In this document: piece after piece, positions 1-7,413 of the stretch | Numbering within the stretch: the first letter of the stretch is position 1 | Layout of the letters: each line of letters begins with the position of its first letter | From: Marinobacter panjinensis | Lineage (GTDB): Bacteria > Pseudomonadota > Gammaproteobacteria > Pseudomonadales > Oleiphilaceae | Direction: 5' to 3' | Assembly: GCF_005298175.1 (NCBI RefSeq) | Contig: NZ_SZYH01000001.1 | Location: 2,046,001 to 2,110,000, forward strand | Length of the DNA stretch: 64,000 nucleotides | The notes under the pieces: generated by a model | The model's database searches: none | Told to the model about the DNA's origin: nothing | The model's input: the letters and a program-made list of their open reading frames with translations, nothing else | Position numbers and translations under genes: made by a program

Positions 1-2
1 AC

Positions 3-626
3 CGCTTTGTGACCGACAAGGACGCAGACGAGCTGATCGACCTGTTTGCCCGCCTGGTCGATGCGGGCAAGCACGTAGCCATCATGGCTCACTACAACCA
101 CTGGCAGGAAATCACCACCGACATCGCCGAAGAGGCCATTCGCCGCCTGCGCGCCACCGGTGCCGAAATCCGTGCCCAGGGTCCGCTGATCAAACATGTC
201 AACGACAACGCCGACGATTGGGCGAAGCTGTGGAACAAGGAAGTGCAGCTGGGCATCATCCCCTACTACATGTTTGTAGAGCGCGATACCGGTGCCAAGA
301 ATTACTTCGAAGTGCCCCTGGTAGAAGCATTCCATATCTACCGCGAGGCCATGAAGCAGGTATCCGGGCTCGCGCGTACCGCCCGCGGCCCGTCAATGAG
401 CGCCGGCCCCGGCAAGGTAGAGGTACAGGGCATCACCGAGATCAACGGTGAAAAGGTGTTCGTGCTCCGGTTTATCCAGGCCCGTAACCCGGACTGGGTA
501 CAGCGCCCGTTCTTTGCCAAATACAGCGAAACAGCCACCTGGCTGCATGAACTGGAACCAGCCCTCGGGGAGGAGAAGTTCTTCTTTGAGGATGAGTTTG
601 AGGAAATGAAAAAAGGGAACAACTAA
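3..626 (+). CDS. KamA-family radical SAM protein (lysine 2,3-aminomutase-like), 3' part
   Basis: Only the C-terminal ~207 residues lie in the window; the frame is open to the left edge, so the GTG at position 9 is not a real start. The segments GIIPYYMFVERDTGAKNYFE, VSGLARTARGPSMSAGPGKV and VFVLRFIQARNPDWV resemble the C-terminal part of lysine 2,3-aminomutase-type enzymes, which use a [4Fe-4S] cluster, SAM and PLP to move an amino group. The CxxxCxxC cluster motif would lie upstream, outside the window, so activity cannot be judged. It ends in a charged tail (EMKKGNN) and is followed by a hairpin. The exact substrate is unknown; family assignment is fairly sure. Confidence 0.75.
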   Translation, partial: RFVTDKDADELIDLFARLVDAGKHVAIMAHYNHWQEITTDIAEEAIRRLRATGAEIRAQGPLIKHVNDNADDWAKLWNKEVQLGIIPYYMFVERDTGAKNYFEVPLVEAFHIYREAMKQVSGLARTARGPSMSAGPGKVEVQGITEINGEKVFVLRFIQARNPDWVQRPFFAKYSETATWLHELEPALGEEKFFFEDEFEEMKKGNN

Positions 627-643
627 ACGCCGTATCTCTTCTA

Positions 644-667
644 AGCTGGCACACGGATGTGCCAGCT
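644..667 (+). terminator. Hairpin after the KamA-like gene
   Basis: A perfect 10-bp inverted repeat (AGCTGGCACA / TGTGCCAGCT) with a 4-base loop lies 18 bases past the stop codon. There is no T-run after it, so it may be a weak or Rho-assisted terminator or a 3'-end stabiliser. Confidence 0.5.
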
Positions 668-736
668 GGACCCGATTGTTGCAACACTAATCCTACGAAT
701 CGTTACCGACGAACCACACCAGTTACCCTCCTCTTA

Positions 737-765
737 TTGACTGCTTTAAAAAAACATTTTAAAAA
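737..765 (+). promoter_or_regulatory. Possible sigma70 promoter for the lipoprotein gene
   Basis: TTGACT (737-742), a 17-base A/T-rich spacer and TAAAAA (760-765) face the lipoprotein gene. The -10 is poor (4 of 6) and overlaps the palindrome at 751-784. An alternative -10, TACAAT, lies at 775-780 without a matching -35. Between here and the gene start (785-993) I see no further recognisable element. Confidence 0.3.
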
Positions 766-784
766 CATCATTTTACAATGTTTT
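751..784. promoter_or_regulatory. 34-bp AT-rich palindrome, possible operator
   Basis: Two 14-base arms (AAAACATTTTAAAA and TTTTACAATGTTTT) are reverse complements at 13 of 14 positions and flank a 6-base centre (ACATCA). It is strikingly AT-rich against a GC-rich background and covers the likely -10 region of the downstream lipoprotein gene, which fits a regulator binding site. The regulator is unknown. Confidence 0.45.
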
Positions 785-993
785 GCGCCCACTCGATTGC
801 GCATCACCAGCCCTTCCCCTAGCTTCCTCACAGTTCTTTCGCAAATGAAGAACCGTCGTCACGGCAGCTCCAAGGACCTGGGAGGGATAAACCAGCTAAC
901 GCCTCCTTCCCCTTTCAGGCCAGACGATTAAACAACAGTCCAGCGTCACTAAAGCCCGCTGATTTTGTGACAACAGCCAATAACGGAACTACT

Positions 994-2790
994 ATGTTCA
1001 AGAAGAAAGCCCTCCTGCGCGCCATCGTCGCCACCAGCCTTACATCCGCGCTAGTCGCCTGCGGCGGCGGAAGTTCCTCGGGAAGCACACCTCCTGTAAA
1101 CCAGACTCCACCAACAGAAAATACCGGCAACTTCATCGACAGCCCGGTTGGCGGCCTACAATACGAAGCCAAACCCTCCGGCATTACCGGTGTTACGGGC
1201 GATGACGGCAGATTTCGCTTCATGGACGGCGATGCTGTTTACTTCAAGGTGGGCAACTACTTTGTGGGCTCGGCAGACGGCGCCAAAATGATCTCACCCA
1301 AGAGTATCGGCCTAACCAATGAAGACGCGGTGGCCAACATTGCCCGCTTCCTTCAGACGCTGGACGACGACGGCATTCTGGAAAACGGTATCACCATTAA
1401 CAATGCCGCGCGGGAAACTGCCAGGAATTCGACCGGTGGCGAAGTTTCGGCACTGGATCTGTCGTCAGAAAGCGCCAAAGCCGGCATTCTTGAACTGACG
1501 GAAAAGAACTCTGTACAGAGAGCGGAACTGGTTGATCGAGCGTCGGCACTGGGTCACCTGAACCAGACACTGGCGGATTTTGAAGCGGCATCCAAAGTCA
1601 GCTGTTCCTCTGACGATGCCGCGGTGGAGAATGACGATCTCACTGGTAAGTTCTTCGGTCGGATCGGGAATGGCGAGATTACGCTGTTTGAATTCAGCTC
1701 TACCACTGAGTTCAAGGAGATCGCCAACGACGAAGGCAAACAAATAGAGCGCAGCGGTTCCTGGTCTATCGACGGTCAGGCTAAAACCCTGACCCTGACA
1801 TTCGAGGGCGGATCAGACACTGTTGGCGTCTGTGGCACCGGTCAGGGAATCATCCTGGATGATGGAGAGACCCCCATGATTTTCTGGGAGACTGCTCCGT
1901 TCACCAGCTCACAGGATGAAACATTCCAGATTGCAACCGGGACCGATCAAGGCACCCTGCTTCAGTTGAACAGTGAAACCAAAGCATATTCCATGCTTAA
2001 TGGAACCGGCACTTCTGAGCAAGGAACCTACTACGTTGAAGGAGAGACCAACCCATTTTTCTACCTCAGCCCTGACGATAACAGCGGATTCAGTGAAGCG
2101 TTCTTTTTAAAGGGACAGGACAACCGAATCGCGATTTATCTGCAATACACTACCGAAGGGGATGTCAACAACCTGACGGCTGTGGGTACGGCAACTGCTA
2201 CACCAAACCTTACTGATGTCGGGCCCGACACGTTTGCAGGGAACAGCTTCCTGCTTCGCAACGAAGGTGAAAACTCAGTGTACATGTTGGACTTCACCAA
2301 CAGCAGTTTCGTCCGCTATACCAACGAAACGGATACTGGCGAGCAGGGAGCTGTATTCTCTAAGGGAACCTGGTCTCTGGCAGGAAATGCTCTGACACTG
2401 GATGCTGATGGCGGTGCCTCGGAAACTTTCCGTGCCTGGGATGCAGGCAACCTGCTGTTCGTAGCCGATGAAGGCTCAGATATCCTGGCTCGCCTCTACA
2501 AAACCCAGCCCGTAACGCTCGGTACATTTACAGGCGAATACAACGTCAACATCCCGACTGAAAACGTGGTCAATAACAAACTGGTGATCAATGACAACAA
2601 AACCTGCAGTTACGATGGTACCGCTTGCGAGTGGGCAATCAATACCAAAGGTCATGCTGTCGTCAGCTTTCCTGGCAAGCCCGAGCAAGGCCATATCTGG
2701 CAGGTAGCCGGTCGCTCCAGCGCGTTCGGGTTCGTAATGAAGCACGAAGATGCCAACGACATCGAGCCTGGCTTTATGACTCGTCAGTAA
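994..2790 (+). CDS. Large putative outer-membrane lipoprotein, function unknown
   Basis: 598 residues from ATG 994, which has GGAA seven bases upstream; a GTG at 967 in frame lacks a good site. The N-terminus (MFKKKALLRAIVATSLTSA) leads to the lipobox LVAC, then a GGGSSSGSTPP linker, as in lipoproteins. Residues ~40-130 contain the pattern IDSPVGGLQYEA...GVTGDDGRFRF...VGNYFVG...NIARFLQTLDDDG, a segment I recognise from large surface or secreted proteins of marine gammaproteobacteria. The rest looks like repeated beta-strand blocks around the pattern 'G.W..(D/A)G..LTL' (for example GSWSIDGQAKTLTLTF and GTWSLAGNALTLDADGG), suggesting two or three related beta domains. The gene stands alone between two hairpins. 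No enzymatic motif is visible; the role is unknown. Confidence 0.8.
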   Translation: MFKKKALLRAIVATSLTSALVACGGGSSSGSTPPVNQTPPTENTGNFIDSPVGGLQYEAKPSGITGVTGDDGRFRFMDGDAVYFKVGNYFVGSADGAKMISPKSIGLTNEDAVANIARFLQTLDDDGILENGITINNAARETARNSTGGEVSALDLSSESAKAGILELTEKNSVQRAELVDRASALGHLNQTLADFEAASKVSCSSDDAAVENDDLTGKFFGRIGNGEITLFEFSSTTEFKEIANDEGKQIERSGSWSIDGQAKTLTLTFEGGSDTVGVCGTGQGIILDDGETPMIFWETAPFTSSQDETFQIATGTDQGTLLQLNSETKAYSMLNGTGTSEQGTYYVEGETNPFFYLSPDDNSGFSEAFFLKGQDNRIAIYLQYTTEGDVNNLTAVGTATATPNLTDVGPDTFAGNSFLLRNEGENSVYMLDFTNSSFVRYTNETDTGEQGAVFSKGTWSLAGNALTLDADGGASETFRAWDAGNLLFVADEGSDILARLYKTQPVTLGTFTGEYNVNIPTENVVNNKLVINDNKTCSYDGTACEWAINTKGHAVVSFPGKPEQGHIWQVAGRSSAFGFVMKHEDANDIEPGFMTRQ

Positions 2791-2803
2791 CTTCTTACAC
2801 CTC

Positions 2804-2835
2804 AGGGCTTACTGACATTGCTGTCGGTAAGCCCT
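2804..2835 (+). terminator. Hairpin terminator after the lipoprotein gene
   Basis: A 14-bp stem (AGGGCTTACTGACA / TGTCGGTAAGCCCT, one G-T pair) with a TTGC loop begins 14 bases after the stop. No long T-run follows. It lies between the convergent lipoprotein and cnoX genes and may serve either. Confidence 0.55.
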
Positions 2836-2945
2836 CTCACTGCGTTACCCTCTCCACAACTTCGGCACAAACCCCTCTGGCTTATCCGTCGGGTTTCCCC
2901 TTTGGCTCTACCCGACCTACGATTACAACTGCTCAGGCAGGTTAA

Positions 2946-3815
2946 TCAGTGCATCAAGGTATACAGCTTGCGCCGATAGGTGCGCACATCCGGGTTATTG
3001 TTGCCCAGCTTGTCGAACAGCTCAATCAGTGTGGTTTTGGCCACTTCGTCCTTGTACTTGCTGTCTACCTGCATCAGGCGGATCAATAGCTCCATCGCCT
3101 CGGCGTTGTTTTCCTGGAGGATGTGATGCAGCGCCAGCAGGTGCAGGGCGTTGGGGTCTTTCGGGTCTTTATCGAGTGAGTCCTCCAGTTCCTTGACCGG
3201 AGGCAGTTCCGCGGAGGCCTTGAGAAACTTGATGCGGGCCGCCAGCTGCTTGGCCTGGTGCTGCATTTTCTCTTCCGGCGGCAGGCTTTCCAGGACCTGT
3301 TCGGCGGTTTCCAGATCGCCCAGCTCGGCTTTCAGCTGTGCCAGGTCGATGAGCACTTTGAGATCTTCCGGGTTATTCCGGTTCATCTCCGTAAGCACCG
3401 CCAGGGCCGCTTCCACATCACCCTCTTCCCAGAGGCGATGGGCCTTGTCGTAGGGGGCTTCTTCCTCTTCCGGTATCTCGATGTGCTTGTCGAGAATCTT
3501 ACGGATCTCGCTTTCCTGTAGCGCGCCGTTAAAGCCGTCCACGGCCTGGCCGTCTTTCACCAGAATCACCGTGGGCAGGCTGCGCACACCCAGGCTGCCG
3601 GTCAGTTGTTCCTGCTCGTCGGCGTTCACTTTGGCCAGCATGAAACCGCCCCGGTACTCATCTGCCAACTTTTCCAGCAACGGCATCAACTGCTTGCAGG
3701 GGGCACACCACTCCGCCCACACATCGATCAGTATTGGCGTTCTGGACGACGCTTCCATCACATCCTGCTGGAAGTTCTCCATGGTGGCTTCAAAAATGTA
3801 CGGCGAGTTGCTCAT
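2946..3815 (-). CDS. cnoX: Thioredoxin-TPR co-chaperone, CnoX/YbbN-like
   Basis: 289 residues. Residues ~1-110 form a thioredoxin fold with the active-site motif WCAPCK (C37, C40). Residues ~125-289 are TPR-like helices (KAHRLWEEGDVEAALAVL, LADEL-type repeats). The layout matches CnoX/YbbN, a chaperedoxin that protects clients from over-oxidation and hands them to GroEL or DnaK. E. coli CnoX has lost the first Cys, whereas this protein keeps a full CxxC and so could be redox-active. Start: ATG 3815 is preferred because AGG lies at normal spacing, while the in-frame GTG at 3824 overlaps that site. It is divergent from the Lon-family gene, sharing a region with sigma32-like boxes, consistent with a proteostasis pair. 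Confidence 0.85.
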   Translation of the reverse strand: MSNSPYIFEATMENFQQDVMEASSRTPILIDVWAEWCAPCKQLMPLLEKLADEYRGGFMLAKVNADEQEQLTGSLGVRSLPTVILVKDGQAVDGFNGALQESEIRKILDKHIEIPEEEEAPYDKAHRLWEEGDVEAALAVLTEMNRNNPEDLKVLIDLAQLKAELGDLETAEQVLESLPPEEKMQHQAKQLAARIKFLKASAELPPVKELEDSLDKDPKDPNALHLLALHHILQENNAEAMELLIRLMQVDSKYKDEVAKTTLIELFDKLGNNNPDVRTYRRKLYTLMH

Positions 3816-3882
3816 GGGTGGCACCTGAAATTGGTTTTCTGGAAATGGTTTCCTGAAGTGTCGTTAACGGAATGTTGTTGGT

Positions 3883-3909
3883 TGTTGGGGCTGAGCGCAG
3901 AAATTCAAG
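3883..3909 (-). promoter_or_regulatory. Possible sigma32-type promoter of cnoX
   Basis: Read on the minus strand: CTTGAAT, 12 bases, CCCCAACA. This resembles the heat-shock consensus CTTGAAA-N11..16-CCCCATnT, with weaker agreement at the end of the -10. Confidence 0.35.
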
Positions 3910-3921
3910 GCTACCCCTTGC

Positions 3922-3950
3922 CTTGAAATAATCGCTGGCGCCGCTACATA
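3922..3950 (+). promoter_or_regulatory. Possible sigma32-type promoter of the Lon-family gene
   Basis: An exact heat-shock -35 (CTTGAAA, 3922-3928) is followed after 14 bases by GCTACATA, only a partial -10 match. A GC-rich hairpin (3961-3980) lies between it and the ribosome-binding site GGAGG (3993-3997). Confidence 0.3.
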
Positions 3951-4010
3951 GGCTTTAGGCCCGGGAGCGCTGCTCCCCGGATCAACATTCCCGGAGGATG
4001 CTTGCACGGT

Positions 4011-6461
4011 ATGAACGACGACAACCGCAACGACTCTTTTGAAGCGCCCGAAGAAGACCTGACTGAATACATCGGCAAGGATGAGAACAGCAAAAGCCTG
4101 GTGTTGCCGAAACAGCATATGCCCCGGCGCATGTACGTTCTGCCAGTCTCCAACCGGCCGTTTTTCCCGGCCCAGGTGCAGCCGATTGTGGTCAACCAGA
4201 ACCCCTGGCAGGAAACGCTTAAACGTGTGGGCGAAACCGATCACAAGGTGCTGGGCATCTGCTTTGTGGAAAACAGCGACCCCGAAAAGGGCATTCCGGG
4301 CAGTGACGAACTGGAAACCGTCGGCTGCGCGGTACGGGTTCATCACGCCCAGGGGGAGAACGGCAAAGTCCAGTTTATTGCCCAGGGCCTGCAACGGTTC
4401 CGCATTACCCAGTGGCTGCGGCGCCGTCCCCCTTACCTGGTGGAAGTGGAATACCCGGAAGAGCCCGAAGAAGCGGCCGACGAACTGAAAGCCTATACCC
4501 TGGCCATTATCAGCTCCATCAAGGATCTGCTGCGCACCAACCCGCTCTACGGCGAGGAAGTGAAGCAGTACCTGTCCCGTTTCGGACCGGACGACAGCTC
4601 GCCTCTGGCGGATTTCGGCGCCTCCATGACCAGTGCCAAGGGGACTGAACTGCAGGAAGTGCTCAACACCGTGCCCCTGCTGCGGCGCATGGAAAAAGTA
4701 CTGTTGCTGATGGCAAAAGAACAGGAAGTCGCGCGCCTGCAGAGTGAAATCAGCGAGGAAGTGAACGAGAAGGTCCAGAAGCACCAGCGGGAGTTCTTCC
4801 TCAAGGAACAGCTCAAGGTCATCCAGCGCGAGCTGGGGATGGCCAAGGACGACAAGACCGCCGATGCCGAGCGTTTCCAGGAACGTATGGAAAAGCTCAA
4901 TCCGCCGGAGCAGGTGCAGGAGCGTTTTGACGATGAACTCCAGAAGCTTCAGGTACTGGAGCAGGGCTCGCCGGAATACGGCGTTACCCGCAATTACCTG
5001 GACTGGCTGACACAGGTGCCCTGGGGCCTGACCTCGGACGATCACTTTGATCTTGCCGAGGCCCGTCGCATCCTGGACCGTGACCATGACGGCCTGGAAG
5101 ACGTCAAAAGCCGTATCGTCGAATTTCTTGCCGAAGGCACTTTCAAGGGCGAGGTCAGCGGCTCCATCCTGCTGCTGGTGGGCCCACCCGGCGTGGGCAA
5201 GACCTCTATCGGTCACTCCGTAGCCGACGCCTTGGGCCGCAAGTTCTACCGCTTCAGTGTCGGCGGTATGCGCGACGAGGCCGAAATCAAGGGCCACCGC
5301 CGCACCTACATTGGCGCCATGCCCGGCAAGTTCGTGCAGGCACTGAAAGACTCGAAAGTATCCAACCCGGTGATCATGCTGGACGAGATCGACAAGATTG
5401 GCGCCTCTTTCCAGGGCGATCCTGCCTCCGCGCTGCTGGAAACCCTGGACCCGGAGCAGAACCGGGAATTCCTCGACCATTACCTGGACGTGCGCATGGA
5501 CCTGTCCAAGGTACTGTTCATCTGCACCGCCAACCAGCTGGACACCATTCCCCGGCCCCTGCTGGACCGCATGGACGTCATCCGCCTGTCTGGCTACATC
5601 GCTGAGGAAAAGCTGGCCATCGCCAAGCACTACCTGATGCCGCGGCTGCTGAAGCGGGCCGGCCTGCTAAAAAAGCAGATGAACATTACCGACGCCGCCA
5701 TCAAGCAGATCATTGAAGGCTACGCCCGGGAAGCCGGCGTGCGTGGCCTGGAAAAGCTGCTACACAAGGTCATACGCAAGGGGATCGTGCAGCTACTGGA
5801 ACACCCGGACAAACCAGTGAAGGTGGGCGTTTCGGACCTGCAGACCTACCTGGGCCAACCGGCATTCCGTAAGGAAAAATCCCTGAAAGGCACCGGCGTG
5901 GTCACCGGCCTGGCCTGGACTGCCATGGGTGGCGCCACCCTGAGCATTGAAGCATCGCGCATCCACAGTACCCAGCGCGGCTTCAAGCTCACCGGGCAAC
6001 TGGGGGAGGTGATGAAAGAGTCCGCTGAAATCGCCTACAGCTATGTATCCTCAAACCTCAAGCGATTCAAAGGCGACCCGACCTTCTTCGACAAGTCTTT
6101 CGTGCATCTGCACGTGCCTGAGGGCGCCACACCGAAAGACGGCCCCAGCGCCGGTGTCACCATGGCCACCGCCCTGCTGTCCATCGCCCGTAAGGAAGCG
6201 CCCCAGCAGAATCTCGCCATGACCGGCGAGCTGACCCTCACCGGCCAGGTGCTGCCCGTCGGCGGTATCCGCGAAAAAGTCATTGCGGCAAGGCGCCAGA
6301 AGATCGGTAACCTGATCCTGCCGGACGCAAACCGGGGGGATTATGAGGAATTGCCGGATTACCTGAAGGAAGGGCTGACGGTGAATTTTGCGAAGCAATA
6401 CAGTGACGTTTTTCAGGTGTGTTTCGGGGATAAGCCGAAGAAGGGGGCTTCGGTGCATTGA
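4011..6461 (+). CDS. ATP-dependent Lon-family protease (second-Lon/AsrA-like)
   Basis: 816 residues from ATG 4011; an in-frame TTG at 4002 is closer to GGAGG and cannot be excluded. Order of parts: LON substrate-binding N-domain (~40-240), helical/coiled region, AAA+ module with Walker A GPPGVGKT (391-398) and Walker B VIMLDEID, then the Ser-Lys protease domain with S713 in KDGPSAGVTM and K756 in REKVIAARR, 43 residues apart as in E. coli Lon. All catalytic parts look intact, so it should degrade unfolded or regulatory proteins in the cytoplasm. It is not beside clpX or hupB, the usual neighbours of the main lon gene. With its longer acidic N-terminus it may therefore be a second Lon like AsrA (PA0779) of Pseudomonas; this is inference. 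Confidence 0.93.
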   Translation: MNDDNRNDSFEAPEEDLTEYIGKDENSKSLVLPKQHMPRRMYVLPVSNRPFFPAQVQPIVVNQNPWQETLKRVGETDHKVLGICFVENSDPEKGIPGSDELETVGCAVRVHHAQGENGKVQFIAQGLQRFRITQWLRRRPPYLVEVEYPEEPEEAADELKAYTLAIISSIKDLLRTNPLYGEEVKQYLSRFGPDDSSPLADFGASMTSAKGTELQEVLNTVPLLRRMEKVLLLMAKEQEVARLQSEISEEVNEKVQKHQREFFLKEQLKVIQRELGMAKDDKTADAERFQERMEKLNPPEQVQERFDDELQKLQVLEQGSPEYGVTRNYLDWLTQVPWGLTSDDHFDLAEARRILDRDHDGLEDVKSRIVEFLAEGTFKGEVSGSILLLVGPPGVGKTSIGHSVADALGRKFYRFSVGGMRDEAEIKGHRRTYIGAMPGKFVQALKDSKVSNPVIMLDEIDKIGASFQGDPASALLETLDPEQNREFLDHYLDVRMDLSKVLFICTANQLDTIPRPLLDRMDVIRLSGYIAEEKLAIAKHYLMPRLLKRAGLLKKQMNITDAAIKQIIEGYAREAGVRGLEKLLHKVIRKGIVQLLEHPDKPVKVGVSDLQTYLGQPAFRKEKSLKGTGVVTGLAWTAMGGATLSIEASRIHSTQRGFKLTGQLGEVMKESAEIAYSYVSSNLKRFKGDPTFFDKSFVHLHVPEGATPKDGPSAGVTMATALLSIARKEAPQQNLAMTGELTLTGQVLPVGGIREKVIAARRQKIGNLILPDANRGDYEELPDYLKEGLTVNFAKQYSDVFQVCFGDKPKKGASVH

Positions 6462-6490
6462 TGGGAGTTCGTCGTAGGTCGGAGTTGGGT

Positions 6491-6527
6491 TGTCGGATTA
6501 CGGCCCGCTGGGCCTAATTCGACCTAC
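6491..6527. repeat. REP-like palindrome, copy 1
   Basis: A palindromic element starting TGTCGGATTACGG and ending CGACCTAC, with a diverged centre. It belongs to the same family as the two copies just downstream and the one at 16924-16975; a half-element (GTAGGTCGG, 6474-6482) precedes it. Confidence 0.8.
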
Positions 6528-6561
6528 GGGGTCTGGATTGGAGACTACCCTGTGGCTGGGT

Positions 6562-6594
6562 TGTCGGATTACGGCTTCGCCTAATCCGACCTAC
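6562..6594. repeat. REP-like palindrome, copy 2
   Basis: 33 bases, TGTCGGATTACGGC...CCGACCTAC, itself a hairpin. It is the exact reverse complement of copy 3 (6620-6652), 25 bases away, so the pair can fold into one long cruciform, like a BIME. Confidence 0.85.
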
Positions 6595-6619
6595 GTGGAA
6601 GCTATCGACCTGGAAAGTT

Positions 6620-6652
6620 GTAGGTCGGATTAGGCGAAGCCGTAATCCGACA
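6620..6652. repeat. REP-like palindrome, copy 3 (inverted to copy 2)
   Basis: 33 bases, GTAGGTCGGATTAGG...TAATCCGACA, identical to copy 2 in inverted orientation. It lies between the convergent Lon-family and MarR genes, where such elements usually sit. Confidence 0.85.
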
Positions 6653-6700
6653 CATTCAGGCGCCACCCCCGCACCGGGACCAGCCACCGTGCCTGAAGCC

Positions 6701-7195
6701 TCAGGCTTTAGCCTTCCACCCATCCTCACGAAGCACAGGCCCCACATCCAGGACCGGCGACGCATCAATGTCATCGGCATCCATCATATTAGCCACCCGC
6801 TGAAGCGACGCCAGAATCATTGTCTGCTCCCATTCTGCCAGACTCTGGAATTTCTTGATGAAGTCCTCCTGCAGCGGCTCCGGCGCGCGGGCCAGGATGT
6901 CGGCGCCCTCCTCCGTGAGATGAGCATGGACCTTACGCTTGTCCTGGGTGCTGCGAACCCGGTAAACCAGCTTGCGAAGCTCCAACCGGTCCAGAATGGT
7001 GGTCACCGTGGCCTGGCTAAGGCTCACCTTGTCGGCGATGGTACCAATGGTCACCTCGCCCAGATCCCGGATGCTGCGCATAATCAGCAATTGCGGGCCG
7101 GTCAGCCCGGCATGCTTGCTCAGGCGTTTGGAATGCAGGTCAGTTGCCCTTATCACCCGGCGCAACGCCACCAAAACCTCTTCGTAGTTGTTCAA
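6701..7195 (-). CDS. MarR-family transcriptional regulator
   Basis: 164 residues from a TTG start at 7195, preceded by GGAG at normal spacing. A longer frame reaches a GTG at 7294, but its extra 33 residues (starting MAGCGYGCLQYPEQ) look non-coding and would swallow a likely operator. The core shows a winged helix-turn-helix: SKHAGLTGPQLLIMRSI, then TIGTIADKVSLSQATVTTILDRLE (recognition helix) and the wing VYRVRSTQDKRKVHAHLTEEG. MarR proteins are dimeric repressors, often released by small phenolic or lipophilic ligands. Its target is not obvious; a quasi-palindrome upstream suggests it controls itself. Family certain, ligand unknown. Confidence 0.85.
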   Translation of the reverse strand: MNNYEEVLVALRRVIRATDLHSKRLSKHAGLTGPQLLIMRSIRDLGEVTIGTIADKVSLSQATVTTILDRLELRKLVYRVRSTQDKRKVHAHLTEEGADILARAPEPLQEDFIKKFQSLAEWEQTMILASLQRVANMMDADDIDASPVLDVGPVLREDGWKAKA

Positions 7196-7231
7196 CGCAT
7201 CACTCCGCTTCGTGTCTGTCAGATTCTTTAT

Positions 7232-7250
7232 ACCACTAACTATTAGAGGT
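7232..7250. promoter_or_regulatory. Possible MarR operator (autoregulation)
   Basis: ACCACTAA-CTA-TTAGAGGT has arms matching at 7 of 8 positions around a 3-base centre, about 37 bases upstream of the preferred TTG start. Size and place fit a MarR-dimer site. Confidence 0.4.
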
Positions 7251-7413
7251 CTTTGTTCCGGATATTGCAAGCAGCCGTATCCACATCCCGCCACTACCCG
7301 GCATCATGTATTGCACTGTCCTGCCGGTGCTTTTACGAATTTCAGCATTTTTCCGCCAGCCACTATGGTAAGGTCACAACCTTGTTGAATTTCCGCAAAA
7401 CGGACACGGCCAG

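Noticed and set aside
659-931. A 90-codon frame in the gap before the lipoprotein gene
   Set aside because: It covers the AT-rich palindrome and promoter region, has biased composition and no ribosome-binding site.
785-993. A possible riboswitch upstream of the lipoprotein gene
   Set aside because: Looked for c-di-GMP, glycine and TPP core patterns and found no convincing match.
3864-5630. A 588-codon open frame antisense to the Lon-family gene
   Set aside because: It mirrors the codon pattern of a clearly functional protease gene, has no family similarity and no ribosome-binding site; a GC-rich shadow frame.
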